This document shows positions 8,744 to 17,305 of a DNA stretch of 64,000 nucleotides, one piece after another; position 1 is the stretch's first letter, and the number at the start of each line of letters is the position of its first letter. The DNA is from Brucella pituitosa (lineage in GTDB: Bacteria; Pseudomonadota; Alphaproteobacteria; Rhizobiales; Rhizobiaceae): positions 62,001 through 126,000 of the forward strand of contig NZ_PYSY02000008.1 in NCBI RefSeq assembly GCF_003049685.1, given 5' to 3'. The notes below the pieces were generated by a model. The model was not told where the DNA came from, did no database searches, and saw nothing but the letters and a program-made list of their open reading frames with translations. Made by a program: the position numbers and the translations under genes.

Positions 8744-9955
8744 ATGATCACCACCGCCAATGCTGAAACGAAGCAATCACCAATCGAGAAGTCGCTCACC
8801 CGGCTCATCGAAGGCGACGCTGACACATTGAGCGCACAGCTTCAACAGTTACGCGCCCGCGCTTTTCCTCCAACAGCTCAGAAAGAACTGAGAAAATTTG
8901 CTCCAGGTGAAGCTGCAAAGTTGTTAGGTATCAGTGACGTTTATTTGCGAACCCTCGTTAACGAGGGCGTTATCGGCGACGCTGAAAAAAATGCCGCTGG
9001 GCGCCGCCTGTACTCACTTGAGCAAATCCATGCTCTTCGCGAGCATCTGGGAAAAAATAAGAAAGCTTACATTCAGCGTCGCGAAGCAGATGATCGTCTT
9101 CAGGTCATCGCGGTCACTAACTTCAAGGGTGGCTCGGGCAAAACCACAACGGCCGCACATCTCGCGCAGTATTTCGCGCTTCGCGGCTACAGAGTACTTG
9201 CTGCCGATCTCGATCCCCAGGCCTCACTCTCGGCTCTGTTTGGGATTCAGCCCGAATTCGATCTAGAGCCAAACCAGACACTTTACGGCGCAATCCGCTA
9301 TGACGACGCGCAAAGACCGTTAAGGGACATTATCAGAAAAACGTACTTTACCGGTCTCGACATTATCCCAGGCAACCTGGAGCTTCAAGAGTTCGAACAT
9401 GAAACTCCGAGAGCACTCACATCCTCGACCCGTTCAAGCGATAAGATGTTCTTCACACGGGTCGCTTCTGCTCTGAGCAGCGTCGAAACCGATTACGACG
9501 TCGTTGTGCTCGATTGCCCACCGTCCCTTGGTTATCTCACGCTCTCTGCCTTGTGTGCTGCAACATCTGTGCTGGTTACGATCCATCCCCAGATGCTCGA
9601 CGTCGCTTCTATGAGCCAGTTCCTGCATATGACGGCAGGGCTGTTCGATGTCGTCGAGAGGGCAGGGGGGAATGCTAGCTACGACTGGTTCCGCTATGTT
9701 CTCACCCGTTACGAGCCCAATGACAGTTCCCAATCGCAAATCGCCGGATTGCTGAAGAGCTTGTTCGGAGATCGTGTTCTTACCAGCTCGATGGTTAAAT
9801 CTGCAGCAATTTCTGACGCCGGAATCACAAAACAAACTCTTTACGAGGTCGGCCGGGAGAATTTCCATCGTCAAACCTATGATAGGGCAATCGAGGCTCT
9901 CGATGCGGTCAATGGTGAACTGGAGCAACTCGTAAAAGAAGCATGGGGTAGGTGA
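8744..9955 (+). CDS. repA: RepA, ParA-family partition ATPase of a repABC plasmid
   Basis: The 403-residue protein has an N-terminal MerR-like DNA-binding segment (KLLGISDVYLRTLVNEG to LYSLEQIHALREHL) and a deviant Walker A box NFKGGSGKTTT near residue 130, followed by DLDPQASLSALFG and VLDCPPSLGYLT. RepA moves plasmid copies apart with RepB and represses the operon. The length fits the family (about 400). It is first in repABC and its stop overlaps the repB start (TGATG). No truncation is seen. Confidence 0.95.
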   Translation: MITTANAETKQSPIEKSLTRLIEGDADTLSAQLQQLRARAFPPTAQKELRKFAPGEAAKLLGISDVYLRTLVNEGVIGDAEKNAAGRRLYSLEQIHALREHLGKNKKAYIQRREADDRLQVIAVTNFKGGSGKTTTAAHLAQYFALRGYRVLAADLDPQASLSALFGIQPEFDLEPNQTLYGAIRYDDAQRPLRDIIRKTYFTGLDIIPGNLELQEFEHETPRALTSSTRSSDKMFFTRVASALSSVETDYDVVVLDCPPSLGYLTLSALCAATSVLVTIHPQMLDVASMSQFLHMTAGLFDVVERAGGNASYDWFRYVLTRYEPNDSSQSQIAGLLKSLFGDRVLTSSMVKSAAISDAGITKQTLYEVGRENFHRQTYDRAIEALDAVNGELEQLVKEAWGR

Positions 9956-10956
9956 TGAGTAAACGTCGGGACGCCCTCAAAGATTTTCTGTCGCCGATAA
10001 AACAGGATGCGGAGTTCTCAGCTGAGAACTCTCCGCGTCGACCTCAGGTCACATCGGGTGCATTGCAAAGCATGAATGACGCCATCTCTGGCCTCTCTCA
10101 TGAAGCTGATACACTGCGTGAAGCCCTTTCGAATGGAAGCGCGATCGTTGAACTCGACGCGAATACCATCGAATCCTCTTTCGTGTCTGATCGCCTTCAG
10201 GACCACAACTCGGAAGATTTCAACGGTTTGCTTGAGAGCATCCGAGAAAACGGCCAGGCAGTGCCTGTTCTCGTTCGCTCACATCCTCTCAAAGCAGGTC
10301 ATTACCAGCTCGCCTATGGCCATCGTCGCGTTGCGGCTCTTAAGCAGCTTGGTTTGAAAGTTAAGGCTTTTGTTCGGGAATTATCAGATGATGATCTGGT
10401 CATTGCGCAGGGCAGCGAAAATCTGGAGCGAAAAGACCTGAGTTTCATCGAAAAGGTCTTCTTCGCCAAGCGTCTTGAAGACCGTGGGACTTCACGCGCA
10501 GTGATCATGGCAACATTTGGGACGCGCTCGAAGGGCGTCCTATCCGAAATGATTGCGCTTGCGAACCAGTTGCCGATCGACATTGTCGAGAAAATTGGGA
10601 CGGCTCCAGGCATTGGGCGTCCCAGGTGGGAAAGCTTCTCGTCGATTTTGTCGCCCGCAGCTATCGAGCGGGTTAGAGCGCTTATTGAAACTGAGGCGTT
10701 TGCTGAAAAAAGTAGCTCGGATCGTTTCGATGCCGCTTTCGCTGTTGCCAAAGAGCCTCGCCAGAAACAGGACAAAGATCTCACGTCGTGGCAATCGCAG
10801 GACCACAAGGTAGAGATTGTTTCACGTCCAAAAACTAAATCTCTGACGCTGGAATTTTCAAGCGCAGAGGGTAAAGCGTTCGGAGACTGGATTTCCAGGA
10901 ATTTCGAACGACTTCATAGTGAGTACTGCGAGAGCAGCCGTTCAACAGGAGATTAA
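9955..10956 (+). CDS. repB: RepB, ParB-family partition protein
   Basis: The 333-residue protein has the ParB N-terminal domain (ENGQAVPVLVRSHP then YQLAYGHRRVAALKQLG, the GHRR motif that binds CTP in this family), followed by the helix-turn-helix and dimerisation regions. It binds parS and partners RepA. The ATG at 9955 shares one base with the repA stop (TGATG); an in-frame GTG at 9952 is an alternative. One parS palindrome is embedded in codons 20-26 (read as EFSAENS), so coding and centromere functions overlap. Confidence 0.95.
   Translation: MSKRRDALKDFLSPIKQDAEFSAENSPRRPQVTSGALQSMNDAISGLSHEADTLREALSNGSAIVELDANTIESSFVSDRLQDHNSEDFNGLLESIRENGQAVPVLVRSHPLKAGHYQLAYGHRRVAALKQLGLKVKAFVRELSDDDLVIAQGSENLERKDLSFIEKVFFAKRLEDRGTSRAVIMATFGTRSKGVLSEMIALANQLPIDIVEKIGTAPGIGRPRWESFSSILSPAAIERVRALIETEAFAEKSSSDRFDAAFAVAKEPRQKQDKDLTSWQSQDHKVEIVSRPKTKSLTLEFSSAEGKAFGDWISRNFERLHSEYCESSRSTGD
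10012..10031. promoter_or_regulatory. parS: Third parS site, inside the repB coding sequence
   Basis: The core palindrome GTTCTCAGCTGAGAAC lies at 10014-10029 with two more symmetric bases on each side. It is identical in its 16-bp core to the two sites before repA. An intragenic copy is compatible with repABC biology, where parS sites may lie outside the repA-repB spacer. Confidence 0.8.
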
Positions 10957-10960
10957 CTGC

Positions 10961-11017
10961 AAAAGAAAAAGGCCCCCTAACGTCACCGTCGTGGAAGCCC
11001 TTCTCGAAGTTCTAGCA
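10961..11017 (-). ncRNA. Counter-transcribed RNA (ctRNA/incA type) between repB and repC
   Basis: In the 154-bp repB-repC gap the minus strand has TTGACA (11046-11051), a 17-bp spacer and GATTCT (11023-11028). About 50 nt later comes a hairpin with arms at 10971-10977 and 10993-10999, followed by a T-rich tract (10961-10970). This is the layout of the small antisense RNA that represses repC in repABC plasmids by changing folding of the repC leader. The RNA ends are inferred from the promoter and terminator positions. Confidence 0.65.
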
Positions 11018-11110
11018 GACTGAGAATCGCATTTCCTCGAATCAGTGTCAAGAGTCACAGGCGTCATTTTGGCGGGCAACTTTCTTTTGCCTTTAGAAAG
11101 GTAGAGGGAA

Positions 11111-12310
11111 ATGCAAATTCTGGAGAATGTCACGTCTGCTTTACGCAGGCGAATGGTTTCTGTTACGCCAAAGCAACCTGTCGAACAGGGCAGAGCCATC
11201 AACCGATGGGCATTGTATAAGCAACTGTGTGTCGCAAAATCTGACTTCGGTCTGAATGATCGCTGTCTGGCAGTCTTGAGCTCGCTGTTGTCATTCCTTC
11301 CGGAAGATCAGATGACTACCAAAAGTCATCCTGTCGTATTTCCATCGAACCGGCAGCTGTCGCTGCGCGCGCACGGTATGCCTGAATCCACGCTTCGTCG
11401 GCATCTGACCTCACTTATCAATGCTGGTATCATTGCACGTAAAGACAGCCCAAATGGGAAGCGCTACGCACATAAAGATGGGGCAGGGGCTGTTGAGCTG
11501 GCTTTTGGCTTTTCTTTTGCGCCTTTGATCGAGCGTGCTTGCGAAATAGCTCAGAAGGCTGAGGTCATTCTTGCACAGCAACGCGCACTCAAGATGCTAC
11601 GGGATGAGGTCTCTGTCGCCAGACGAGAACTCGCTGCGAAATTTGAGACCGTTGAACAAACGGAAGCAGTGAGCTCTCTCTTCTCTCGCTTTCGCTCGAT
11701 TGTCGATGCTATACCGCGCCGCGCCTCTTTGACCGAACTAACCGCAATCAGGGCAAAATTTGTAGCGCTGAACGCTGAAATCGCTAACCTTCTGGAAATC
11801 AAAGATAATGTTCCAGATCTGAGCGGCACAGCCGCTCAGATTGAGCGGCATTATTATGAATCTCTTACAGAATCTCTTTTAGAAAATAAGAAGAAAGAAA
11901 AAATTGATTTGAAACCGGATTCTTCGGAAGGCCCAGTTCCTTTGAGAACTCAGCAGAAAAGCAGTACACAAGCTTCACAAGCCATTTCTCTTGATCAGGT
12001 GCTGAGAATCTGTCCGGATATCAGTGAATATGGGGCAAACGGTATCAGCACATGGCGAGAGTTTCATGATGCTACGCGCATCGTTGCCAGCTTTCTTGGT
12101 ATTAGCCCCTCAGCCTTTCGAGAGGCTCAGAACTTCATGGGCTTAGAAGTGGCGTCGACAGCCATCGCATGGATTCTGCAGAAACTGTCTACCATCAAAT
12201 CGCCAGGTGGCTATTTGCGTTCCCTGACACAGAAGGCGAGGGCAGGAGGCTTTTCAATCAGCCAGCTTTTGTTTTCAGGGATGAATGGCACAGGCAATTT
12301 AGCAAGGTAG
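11111..12310 (+). CDS. repC: RepC replication initiator
   Basis: The 399-residue protein matches RepC in size and layout. The N-terminal half has winged-helix DNA-binding segments (FPSNRQLSLRAHGMPESTLRRHLTSL split by a short turn), there is a charged middle, and the C-terminal domain holds the PGGYLRSL segment common to RepC. RepC starts replication at an origin located within its own gene; an A/T-rich stretch at about 11860-11935 is the best origin candidate. GAGGG precedes the ATG at 11111. Expression is likely limited by the antisense RNA just upstream. Confidence 0.93.
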   Translation: MQILENVTSALRRRMVSVTPKQPVEQGRAINRWALYKQLCVAKSDFGLNDRCLAVLSSLLSFLPEDQMTTKSHPVVFPSNRQLSLRAHGMPESTLRRHLTSLINAGIIARKDSPNGKRYAHKDGAGAVELAFGFSFAPLIERACEIAQKAEVILAQQRALKMLRDEVSVARRELAAKFETVEQTEAVSSLFSRFRSIVDAIPRRASLTELTAIRAKFVALNAEIANLLEIKDNVPDLSGTAAQIERHYYESLTESLLENKKKEKIDLKPDSSEGPVPLRTQQKSSTQASQAISLDQVLRICPDISEYGANGISTWREFHDATRIVASFLGISPSAFREAQNFMGLEVASTAIAWILQKLSTIKSPGGYLRSLTQKARAGGFSISQLLFSGMNGTGNLAR

Positions 12311-12371
12311 AATCCCATTGAGGGCCATTGCTGCGACTTCTGATTTTTAACCTTTATGAAAAACACTCTTG

Positions 12372-12386
12372 TTCCCAATATGGGAA
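12372..12386. promoter_or_regulatory. Candidate HigBA operator palindrome
   Basis: TTCCCA-ATA-TGGGAA is a perfect 6-3-6 palindrome ending 17 bp before the higB ATG. HigA-type antitoxins bind palindromes over their own promoter; position and symmetry fit, though binding is inferred. Confidence 0.5.
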
Positions 12387-12403
12387 TATGGTAGATAAAG
12401 ACA

Positions 12404-12700
12404 ATGCAGATTATCGCGAAGTCCACGCTGAAAAAATTCTGGGAGCAACACGCTCAGGCCGAAACTCCATTGAAAACATGGCACGCGATTGTCAGCAAGG
12501 CCGATTGGACAAGTCCCGCCGACGTGAAAGCGATCTTTGGAACGACAGTTGATTTTGTTTCTGACAATCGCATCATTTTCGACATCTCAGGCAATAAATA
12601 CCGGCTTATCGTTCACGTTGCCTACACATACAAGCGAGTACTGATCAAGTTTGTAGGCACCCACAAAGATTATGACAGGGTCAACCCGGAGACAGTGTAA
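12404..12700 (+). CDS. higB: HigB-type mRNA interferase toxin
   Basis: The 98-residue protein begins MQIIAKSTLKKFWEQHAQAE and includes TWHAIVSKADWTSPADVKA, NRIIFDISGNKYRLIVHVAY and FVGTHKDYD, all hallmarks of the HigB family (RelE superfamily) that cleaves mRNA on the ribosome. The gene order toxin-then-antitoxin is the normal higBA order. Its stop touches the higA start at 12700. Confidence 0.92.
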   Translation: MQIIAKSTLKKFWEQHAQAETPLKTWHAIVSKADWTSPADVKAIFGTTVDFVSDNRIIFDISGNKYRLIVHVAYTYKRVLIKFVGTHKDYDRVNPETV

Positions 12701-13095
12701 TGGATAACATTCGTGCCATCAGAAACGACGATGACCTCGCATGGGCCATTGCAGAGGCAAGCCAGTATTTTGATAACCAGCCCGACCCTCACAGCACGGA
12801 CGGCCTTCGTTTCGATGTTCTTTCTGTTTTGATCGAAGCATACGAAGACAAGCACTACCCCATAGACGCTCCTGAGCCGGTTGAACTTATCAAGGCTCAT
12901 ATGGAATTAACAGGTCGCAGCCAGGGAGATCTGGCAATACTGTTCGGTTCGCGCTCTCGTGCATCTGAAGTGCTCAACAAAAAACGCGCTCTGACTGTCG
13001 ACATGATACACAGGCTGCACAAAGAATGGGGGATACCTGCCGATTGCCTCGTTGAGCCTTATCATCTTGCCGCTCCGGAACTTAAATATGCCTGA
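12700..13095 (+). CDS. higA: HigA-type antitoxin with helix-turn-helix
   Basis: The 131-residue protein carries an N-terminal toxin-binding region (HYPIDAPEPVELIKAHME) and a C-terminal XRE-type helix-turn-helix (RSQGDLAILFGSRSRASEVLN). It follows higB directly, and the last base of the higB stop codon is the first base of its ATG. HigA neutralises HigB and represses the operon. Family assignment is firm. Confidence 0.9.
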   Translation: MDNIRAIRNDDDLAWAIAEASQYFDNQPDPHSTDGLRFDVLSVLIEAYEDKHYPIDAPEPVELIKAHMELTGRSQGDLAILFGSRSRASEVLNKKRALTVDMIHRLHKEWGIPADCLVEPYHLAAPELKYA

Positions 13096-13239
13096 CGAGG
13101 GCAGCCTTTTGATTGCTTCATCCTGCGGAAGCCGCGGCCATTGCCGCAAGTGAAGGTACGGTCAATCACGCACGCCTGTGCACCGTATCCGTTAGCCATC
13201 CCGCTGAAATATGGAGAATTTTACAATATTTGACTAGCA

Positions 13240-13446
13240 CTACTTTGGCAGAATGTATTTTGACGTTCTGAAGCGGATTCGGCAGTGGGGACATCGTTGA
13301 GGTGGTTGGTGCTGGTTCAGCGCGGCAATGACCGCACGTCGGATGGCTGGCAGGGTCGGCTTAGGCGGGCCGTGCCTCTTCTTTTTTTCCCGCTTTGCCT
13401 GGTGCCGGCGCTGATGTTGCAGAAAGGCATAGGCAATCATCGTCAT
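13240..13446 (-). pseudogene. IS701-like transposase C-terminal remnant
   Basis: The minus frame reads MIAYAFLQHQRRHQAK, a proline-rich GPPKPTLPAIRRAV segment and RCPHCRIRFR. This tail is typical of IS4/IS701-type transposases. The DDE core is absent and a stop lies just upstream of the visible part. The 13096-13239 stretch before it holds nothing I can name. Confidence 0.45.
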
Positions 13447-13718
13447 CAGTGGCTTGATTCATTGATGGATACTTCAATTTCCCGGACCAGAAGGCGATAT
13501 TGGCCACGACTGACACGAACAAAAAGGGCGGCGTCTTCACAGAGTTTCTCAGTGCAGTTTTCCGCTAGAAATCTGAATTGACGTGTATATGGCCATTGCG
13601 GACAAAATCGTCTTATGTCTTTTGCGGTAAACGGCTCCTTCAATTTCCGGTCAACGTGGACTGCATGGCAGATCTCACCATAAACCTGCTGATCGCTTTT
13701 TTTCATGATGGGACTCAT
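13446..13718 (-). CDS. Hypothetical 90-residue protein (possible winged helix)
   Basis: I do not recognise a named family. The sequence includes EPFTAKDIRRFCPQWPYTRQ, a cysteine pair around NCTEKLCED and FVRVSRGQYRLL. Its predicted alternation of helix and strand would fit a small DNA-binding domain. It ends at the IS701-like remnant, with the stop touching it. It could be part of the same decayed element or an independent gene. Confidence 0.4.
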   Translation of the reverse strand: MSPIMKKSDQQVYGEICHAVHVDRKLKEPFTAKDIRRFCPQWPYTRQFRFLAENCTEKLCEDAALFVRVSRGQYRLLVREIEVSINESSH

Positions 13719-13976
13719 ATCATGAGGAATACGATACGAGCGCGAACACTCTCAGCGGCTAAAAGCCGATCCATTGAATGTGATTTCATCTTGTTAATCT
13801 CCCCTTAGAATGAACGGGCCGTCGTCAAGAAAGCTAGCACTGAAAATCGATTTTACAAATTGTCGCTTTATCCAAACGATATCCGACTTTTGGAAACTGT
13901 GCCTCGGTCACACTATTTGAGCTATCGCTCACTCGTTGCAGCGCGCAACACGCGGAGTCGGCAGAAGGAACTAAAA

Positions 13977-14005
13977 CCCCGGTGCTTTTCCCAAAGACAC
14001 CGGGG
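13977..14005 (-). terminator. Rho-independent terminator, minus strand
   Basis: Perfect 8-bp stem CCCCGGTG (13977-13984) and CACCGGGG (13998-14005) with a 13-nt loop. On the minus strand it is followed by TTTTAG. No convincing minus-strand gene precedes it, so it may end a small RNA. Confidence 0.55.
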
Positions 14006-14499
14006 CCGTTCAACCCAATCTGGTCACGTCTCCATCCGCTTTGAACGCCGAAAATATAATTGCCTTGAATCCAGATTCCAACTCGTCGCTTATTTGAAAA
14101 CATCGAAGACCCTTCAATAGAATCCTGATCTTGGGTTAATCCGTTTTGGATCTTCAAACAATTTTAGTGTGCCATTTGCGGTGAGAGCGTAGCGAACGCC
14201 GCCGGCCGGAGGCACCCGCGCGCTCATATCGCGCTGTAGGGTTGCCGGAGGCCCATAAAGAGAGGCGAGATGGCTTTGGTTAATAGAACGGATAAGTTTG
14301 ATCCATGTTACTTAAAAGGTAATATAGGAATACCGGCTGGATGACTTATAAGGGAAATTCTGGTCCTCAATTCTAGAGATATTGGCCTCTACGGCGCACT
14401 TTACAGGCAGAACGTCTGTTTTTGGGTTGTCTGAATGAACCAAATCGGTAACATTCCTTGCTGTCGAATACCAAATTTTGAGGAGAATGTGACCGGGTA

Positions 14500-14561
14500 A
14501 AAAAAGGAAAACCGCTCCCAAAAAAATCCGGAAGCGGGGTGCAAATTTCAAATATTCCGTA
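14500..14561 (-). ncRNA. Possible ctRNA controlling the second repC
   Basis: On the minus strand TTGACT (14590-14595), a 17-bp spacer and GACTTT (14567-14572) precede a hairpin (14512-14519 with 14530-14537) followed by a T-rich run (14500-14510). The geometry copies the ctRNA locus in front of repC in the repABC operon: same spacer, about 60-nt product, terminator facing away from repC. It lies about 100 bp upstream of repC2. The -10 is weak, so the call is inference from symmetry with the first locus. Confidence 0.5.
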
Positions 14562-14657
14562 AAAATAAAGTCGCACTCCCAACTTCCAAAGTCAATAAGA
14601 AACGCTTATCGGCGAACGGGAAAGCTTTGCCTGGTCCCCACTAAGGAGACGAGGAAG

Positions 14658-15938
14658 ATGGAGGAAACCCTACAGCCCACCCGGCAGGTTGGCCGCAAAC
14701 AGACACCACAACGAACAGAGTTTCGACGGCTGGCTCAGACTGCGGAAATTGGAACGGTGACACGCGGCCAACTGATCGGACTTGCGCAGTCACTCCCTTG
14801 CCTTGGCCTCATCAATGGCACAGAAGCGCACTTGCTTGTTGTACTGATCAATACGGCTCCAGCAGAGTGCTATGACAAAGGTGGCCGACCGATCGTGTTC
14901 AAATCCAACGCTGCGCTTGCGTTCGAAATCGGGCGATCCGAGGGACGTGTCAGCCGTGTGTTGTCCCGGCTGTTTGATGCCTGTGTTATTACCATGCAGG
15001 ATAGCGGTAACTATAAACGTTATCCGGTCCGTAATGCGGACGGCAGTATTGCCGACGCTTGCGGTATTGATCTGCGCGTTCTGATTGCCCGCTTCGCGGA
15101 GCTCGATGGAATGGTTCGGCAGGCAAAGGCGGAAAAGAAATCACTCGATGCGAACCTGCGCCGCTATCGCGGCGCCGTTCGCAATCTGCGTTACGCGCTC
15201 GCCTCTGTCGAGGATCTGCCCGCGCGGCTGCGCGCCATGATCGAGCAGCGTTTCGCGCGTGTTCTTGATGCCGTAGGCATCGCGACCAAAGCATCCAGTA
15301 CCGTTCTTCGTCGCGCAACAGGCTTAATCGAATGGATCGTCGAGAGGGTAATGCAGCTGCCTCACGGTGAGCAGCCTTCCGCTAGAAACGAAGATTCGAC
15401 ACGCCCATATGTCGAAAACGACATGCACAAACAGATTACAAACCCCTATTCCCTTGGATATTGTAAAGATGAAATGCGTTCGGGATACGCCGAACAACTC
15501 AGTTTCCCTAAAACCGGCTTCGCCGGTAAGAAAGCTCTTGAGAAAAGCTTGAGGCGCAATTCGAGCCAGGTCAATCAACCGCATTACTCCCCACAAGCGT
15601 TAGTGGCCCTGCAAGATCTGTTACGGGCACTACCGGCACTGACGACTTACGGAGTATCGCGCCCCCGCACCTGGGCTGAATTGGCCCGGCTCGCCCCGCA
15701 AATTTGCCGCATGGCGGGCATTTCCGAAGATGCACGCCGCCGCGCTGTCGATCAGATGGGAGAACAAGCCGCCGCTATTGCCATCGCGATCACGCTGCAG
15801 AAGTTCGACGAGAGGCAAGTGAAATCGCCGGGCGGCTATTTGCGCGCCATGACAGCGCGCGCGGCCGCTGGCGAATTGCATCTGACGCGATCGGTTTTCG
15901 GGCTTGCTGCCCGTCATGGAACGGAAGCAATGCAATGA
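14658..15938 (+). CDS. repC: Second, stand-alone RepC replication initiator
   Basis: The 426-residue protein is a RepC homologue: FKSNAALAFEIGRSEGRVSR and YKRYPVRNADG in the N-terminal DNA-binding half, PGGYLRAMT near the C-terminus as in the first RepC. AGGAGACGAGGAAG gives a strong ribosome binding site. No repA or repB accompanies it. A second initiator suggests a fused replicon or a repC-only origin. The stop overlaps a tiny secreted-type reading frame (ATGA). Confidence 0.9.
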   Translation: MEETLQPTRQVGRKQTPQRTEFRRLAQTAEIGTVTRGQLIGLAQSLPCLGLINGTEAHLLVVLINTAPAECYDKGGRPIVFKSNAALAFEIGRSEGRVSRVLSRLFDACVITMQDSGNYKRYPVRNADGSIADACGIDLRVLIARFAELDGMVRQAKAEKKSLDANLRRYRGAVRNLRYALASVEDLPARLRAMIEQRFARVLDAVGIATKASSTVLRRATGLIEWIVERVMQLPHGEQPSARNEDSTRPYVENDMHKQITNPYSLGYCKDEMRSGYAEQLSFPKTGFAGKKALEKSLRRNSSQVNQPHYSPQALVALQDLLRALPALTTYGVSRPRTWAELARLAPQICRMAGISEDARRRAVDQMGEQAAAIAIAITLQKFDERQVKSPGGYLRAMTARAAAGELHLTRSVFGLAARHGTEAMQ

Positions 15939-16018
15939 TCTTTCGCTACGTTTTCGCCGCAGCGGTGGCCTTATGGCCGCAATCGACGCTTGCGAAAGGG
16001 AGGAGAGCGGCTTCTTGA
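15935..16018 (+). CDS. 27-residue signal-peptide-like frame coupled to repC2
   Basis: An ATG overlapping the repC2 stop (ATGA) opens a 27-residue frame: MIFRYVFAAAVALWPQ then STLAKGRRAAS. The hydrophobic core and A-x-A-like end look like an export signal that has lost its mature domain. It could be the stump of a periplasmic enzyme gene cut by a later deletion. It may also be a leader peptide; nothing decides between these. Confidence 0.4.
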   Translation: MIFRYVFAAAVALWPQSTLAKGRRAAS

Positions 16019-16616
16019 GCGGCAAGACGTGGTCATGCAGCCTGGTTGCTCACCGATCAGGCTGAAGCGATGTTACGCTACTTGCCGCGAAACCACAGCC
16101 TCGACATTGTCGAATATGGGCATGCCGAGAATGTAGCACGCGAGCGGTTGCTTTTAATCTGGGCGGAGGACGTAGAGCGCTCGCATCTCTATCAACGGTC
16201 CATGCCTCCAGATAAGTCCGCCCGTGCATAGCCATATTGGCATTATAGGATGATAAGCGTAGAGAACCGATCCGGTTATCCAAAATTGCCAAGATTACAC
16301 GAATACTGTTGTAAATGCGCTGTATCCGGCTACCATGCGTGATAATTGCGGTATTGTGTCTACGGTCTATTTCGACGAGATGAATTGCCATATTGGCGTA
16401 TAGAACACACCTCTAATTCGGTTGCTTTTGACGCTCGTTCGCACGTCGACGCGGTTGCCGCAAAGCCGGAAGCCTGAAATTTCCCCGCCTACGGCTCCTC
16501 GCGCGACAAATTTTTCGGCCCTCGGCTTCCTCCGCTGCGCTCCGGCCCAAGGGTGCAACACCGCTTACCGCCGTGCCAGTGAACGATCATCGCAACCACA
16601 TAGAGGAGTGAATACC
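16019..16616. other. Spacer and leader upstream of the DUF736 gene
   Basis: No gene is supported. The 11-mer palindrome GCCATATTGGC occurs twice (16231-16241 and 16387-16397), which is a candidate pair of regulator sites. Nearer the gene, 16510-16560 holds a GC-rich stretch containing CGGCCCAAGGGTGCA, a motif also found (with one extra A) in front of ardC at about 35114. Confidence 0.4.
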
Positions 16617-16958
16617 ATGGCCAACGAAATCACCAACTTCATCCAGTTCGACAGCGAAGACCTCGACACCGCATCCGGCAAAGGCCGCATCTCGACGCTG
16701 ACCGACGACATCGACATCGAGGTCGTGCCCTTCAACTCGGAAAACCCGGACGCTCCGACGCACCGCGTTTTCGCCAAGTCCCCGCGTGGCTTCAATATCG
16801 AGGTTGGCGGGATCTGGAAAAGGGCAAAAGCTGATGGCGAAGGCTTCAAGCGCAATCTCTCGATCCGCCGCCTGAACTACAACGCCAACCTCGGCCGTTT
16901 CGGCGGACAGGACGACCCAAGCCTTCAGGCCGTTCTCGAATGGGATCCGCGCAGTTGA
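16617..16958 (+). CDS. DUF736 family protein
   Basis: The 113-residue protein includes APTHRVFAKSPRGFNIEVGGIWKRA broken by short loops, and LSIRRLNYNANLGRFGG, the core of DUF736, a small cytoplasmic family found almost only on alphaproteobacterial plasmids and integrative elements near transfer and antirestriction genes. GAGGAG lies 8 bp before the ATG at 16617. Function is not established; the position in the predicted leading region suggests a role during establishment in a new host. Confidence 0.88.
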   Translation: MANEITNFIQFDSEDLDTASGKGRISTLTDDIDIEVVPFNSENPDAPTHRVFAKSPRGFNIEVGGIWKRAKADGEGFKRNLSIRRLNYNANLGRFGGQDDPSLQAVLEWDPRS

Positions 16959-17078
16959 TAGTCCAATAGCGCCCGGCCAAGTGCCGGGCGCAACGCACCG
17001 AAAGTCGCGAAAATCCCTTTGTTTTCTGGATTTTGGTCGCCTTTTGTGCTAGCGTTAACTGCAACAGGAGTTTTGAAG

Positions 17079-17279
17079 ATGAACGTTCATGCCCCCCGTC
17101 CGGATCGATCTCCGGAAGCTGTTGCCAGGCGCAAAAAAGCTACGGACCAGGCGCGCGCCGCAAATATGCGACAGGGCTATATCCACGATCCACTGTTGGA
17201 AGAGGCAACAGCGGCCTATGTCGCCGGCGATATCACGCGTGACGAATACAGAGATCGCGTAGTCCGCAAACCGCAGTAG
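17079..17279 (+). CDS. vbhA: VbhA-family antitoxin of a Fic toxin
   Basis: The 66-residue protein ends EEATAAYVAGDITRDEYRDRV, the conserved VbhA-family C-terminal helix pair, and lies directly before a Fic gene. In Bartonella VbhA an S-x-x-x-E-G helix inserts into the Fic active site and blocks ATP placement. The aligned segment here reads ANMRQG, with Ala for Ser and Gln for the inhibitory Glu. The start at 17079 follows CAGGAG. An intrinsic terminator separates it from fic. Confidence 0.78.
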   Translation: MNVHAPRPDRSPEAVARRKKATDQARAANMRQGYIHDPLLEEATAAYVAGDITRDEYRDRVVRKPQ

Positions 17280-17305
17280 TTCAACCTCATTATTTTTAGT
17301 TTGAT

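Larger units (their letters stand above)
13719..14657. other. Gene-poor spacer upstream of the second repC
   Basis: No coding frame here looks like a known protein. Two hairpins with minus-strand U-tracts (13977-14005 and 14512-14537) and a minus-strand promoter-like pair (14567-14595) suggest small antisense transcription rather than genes. The stretch around 14180-14250 is GC-rich, the rest AT-rich. An origin-type function for repC2 is possible, but I see no iterons. Confidence 0.4.

Noticed and set aside
13834..14157. Minus-strand frame with about 107 codons
   Set aside because: Contains the terminator hairpin at 13977-14005 and no family resemblance.
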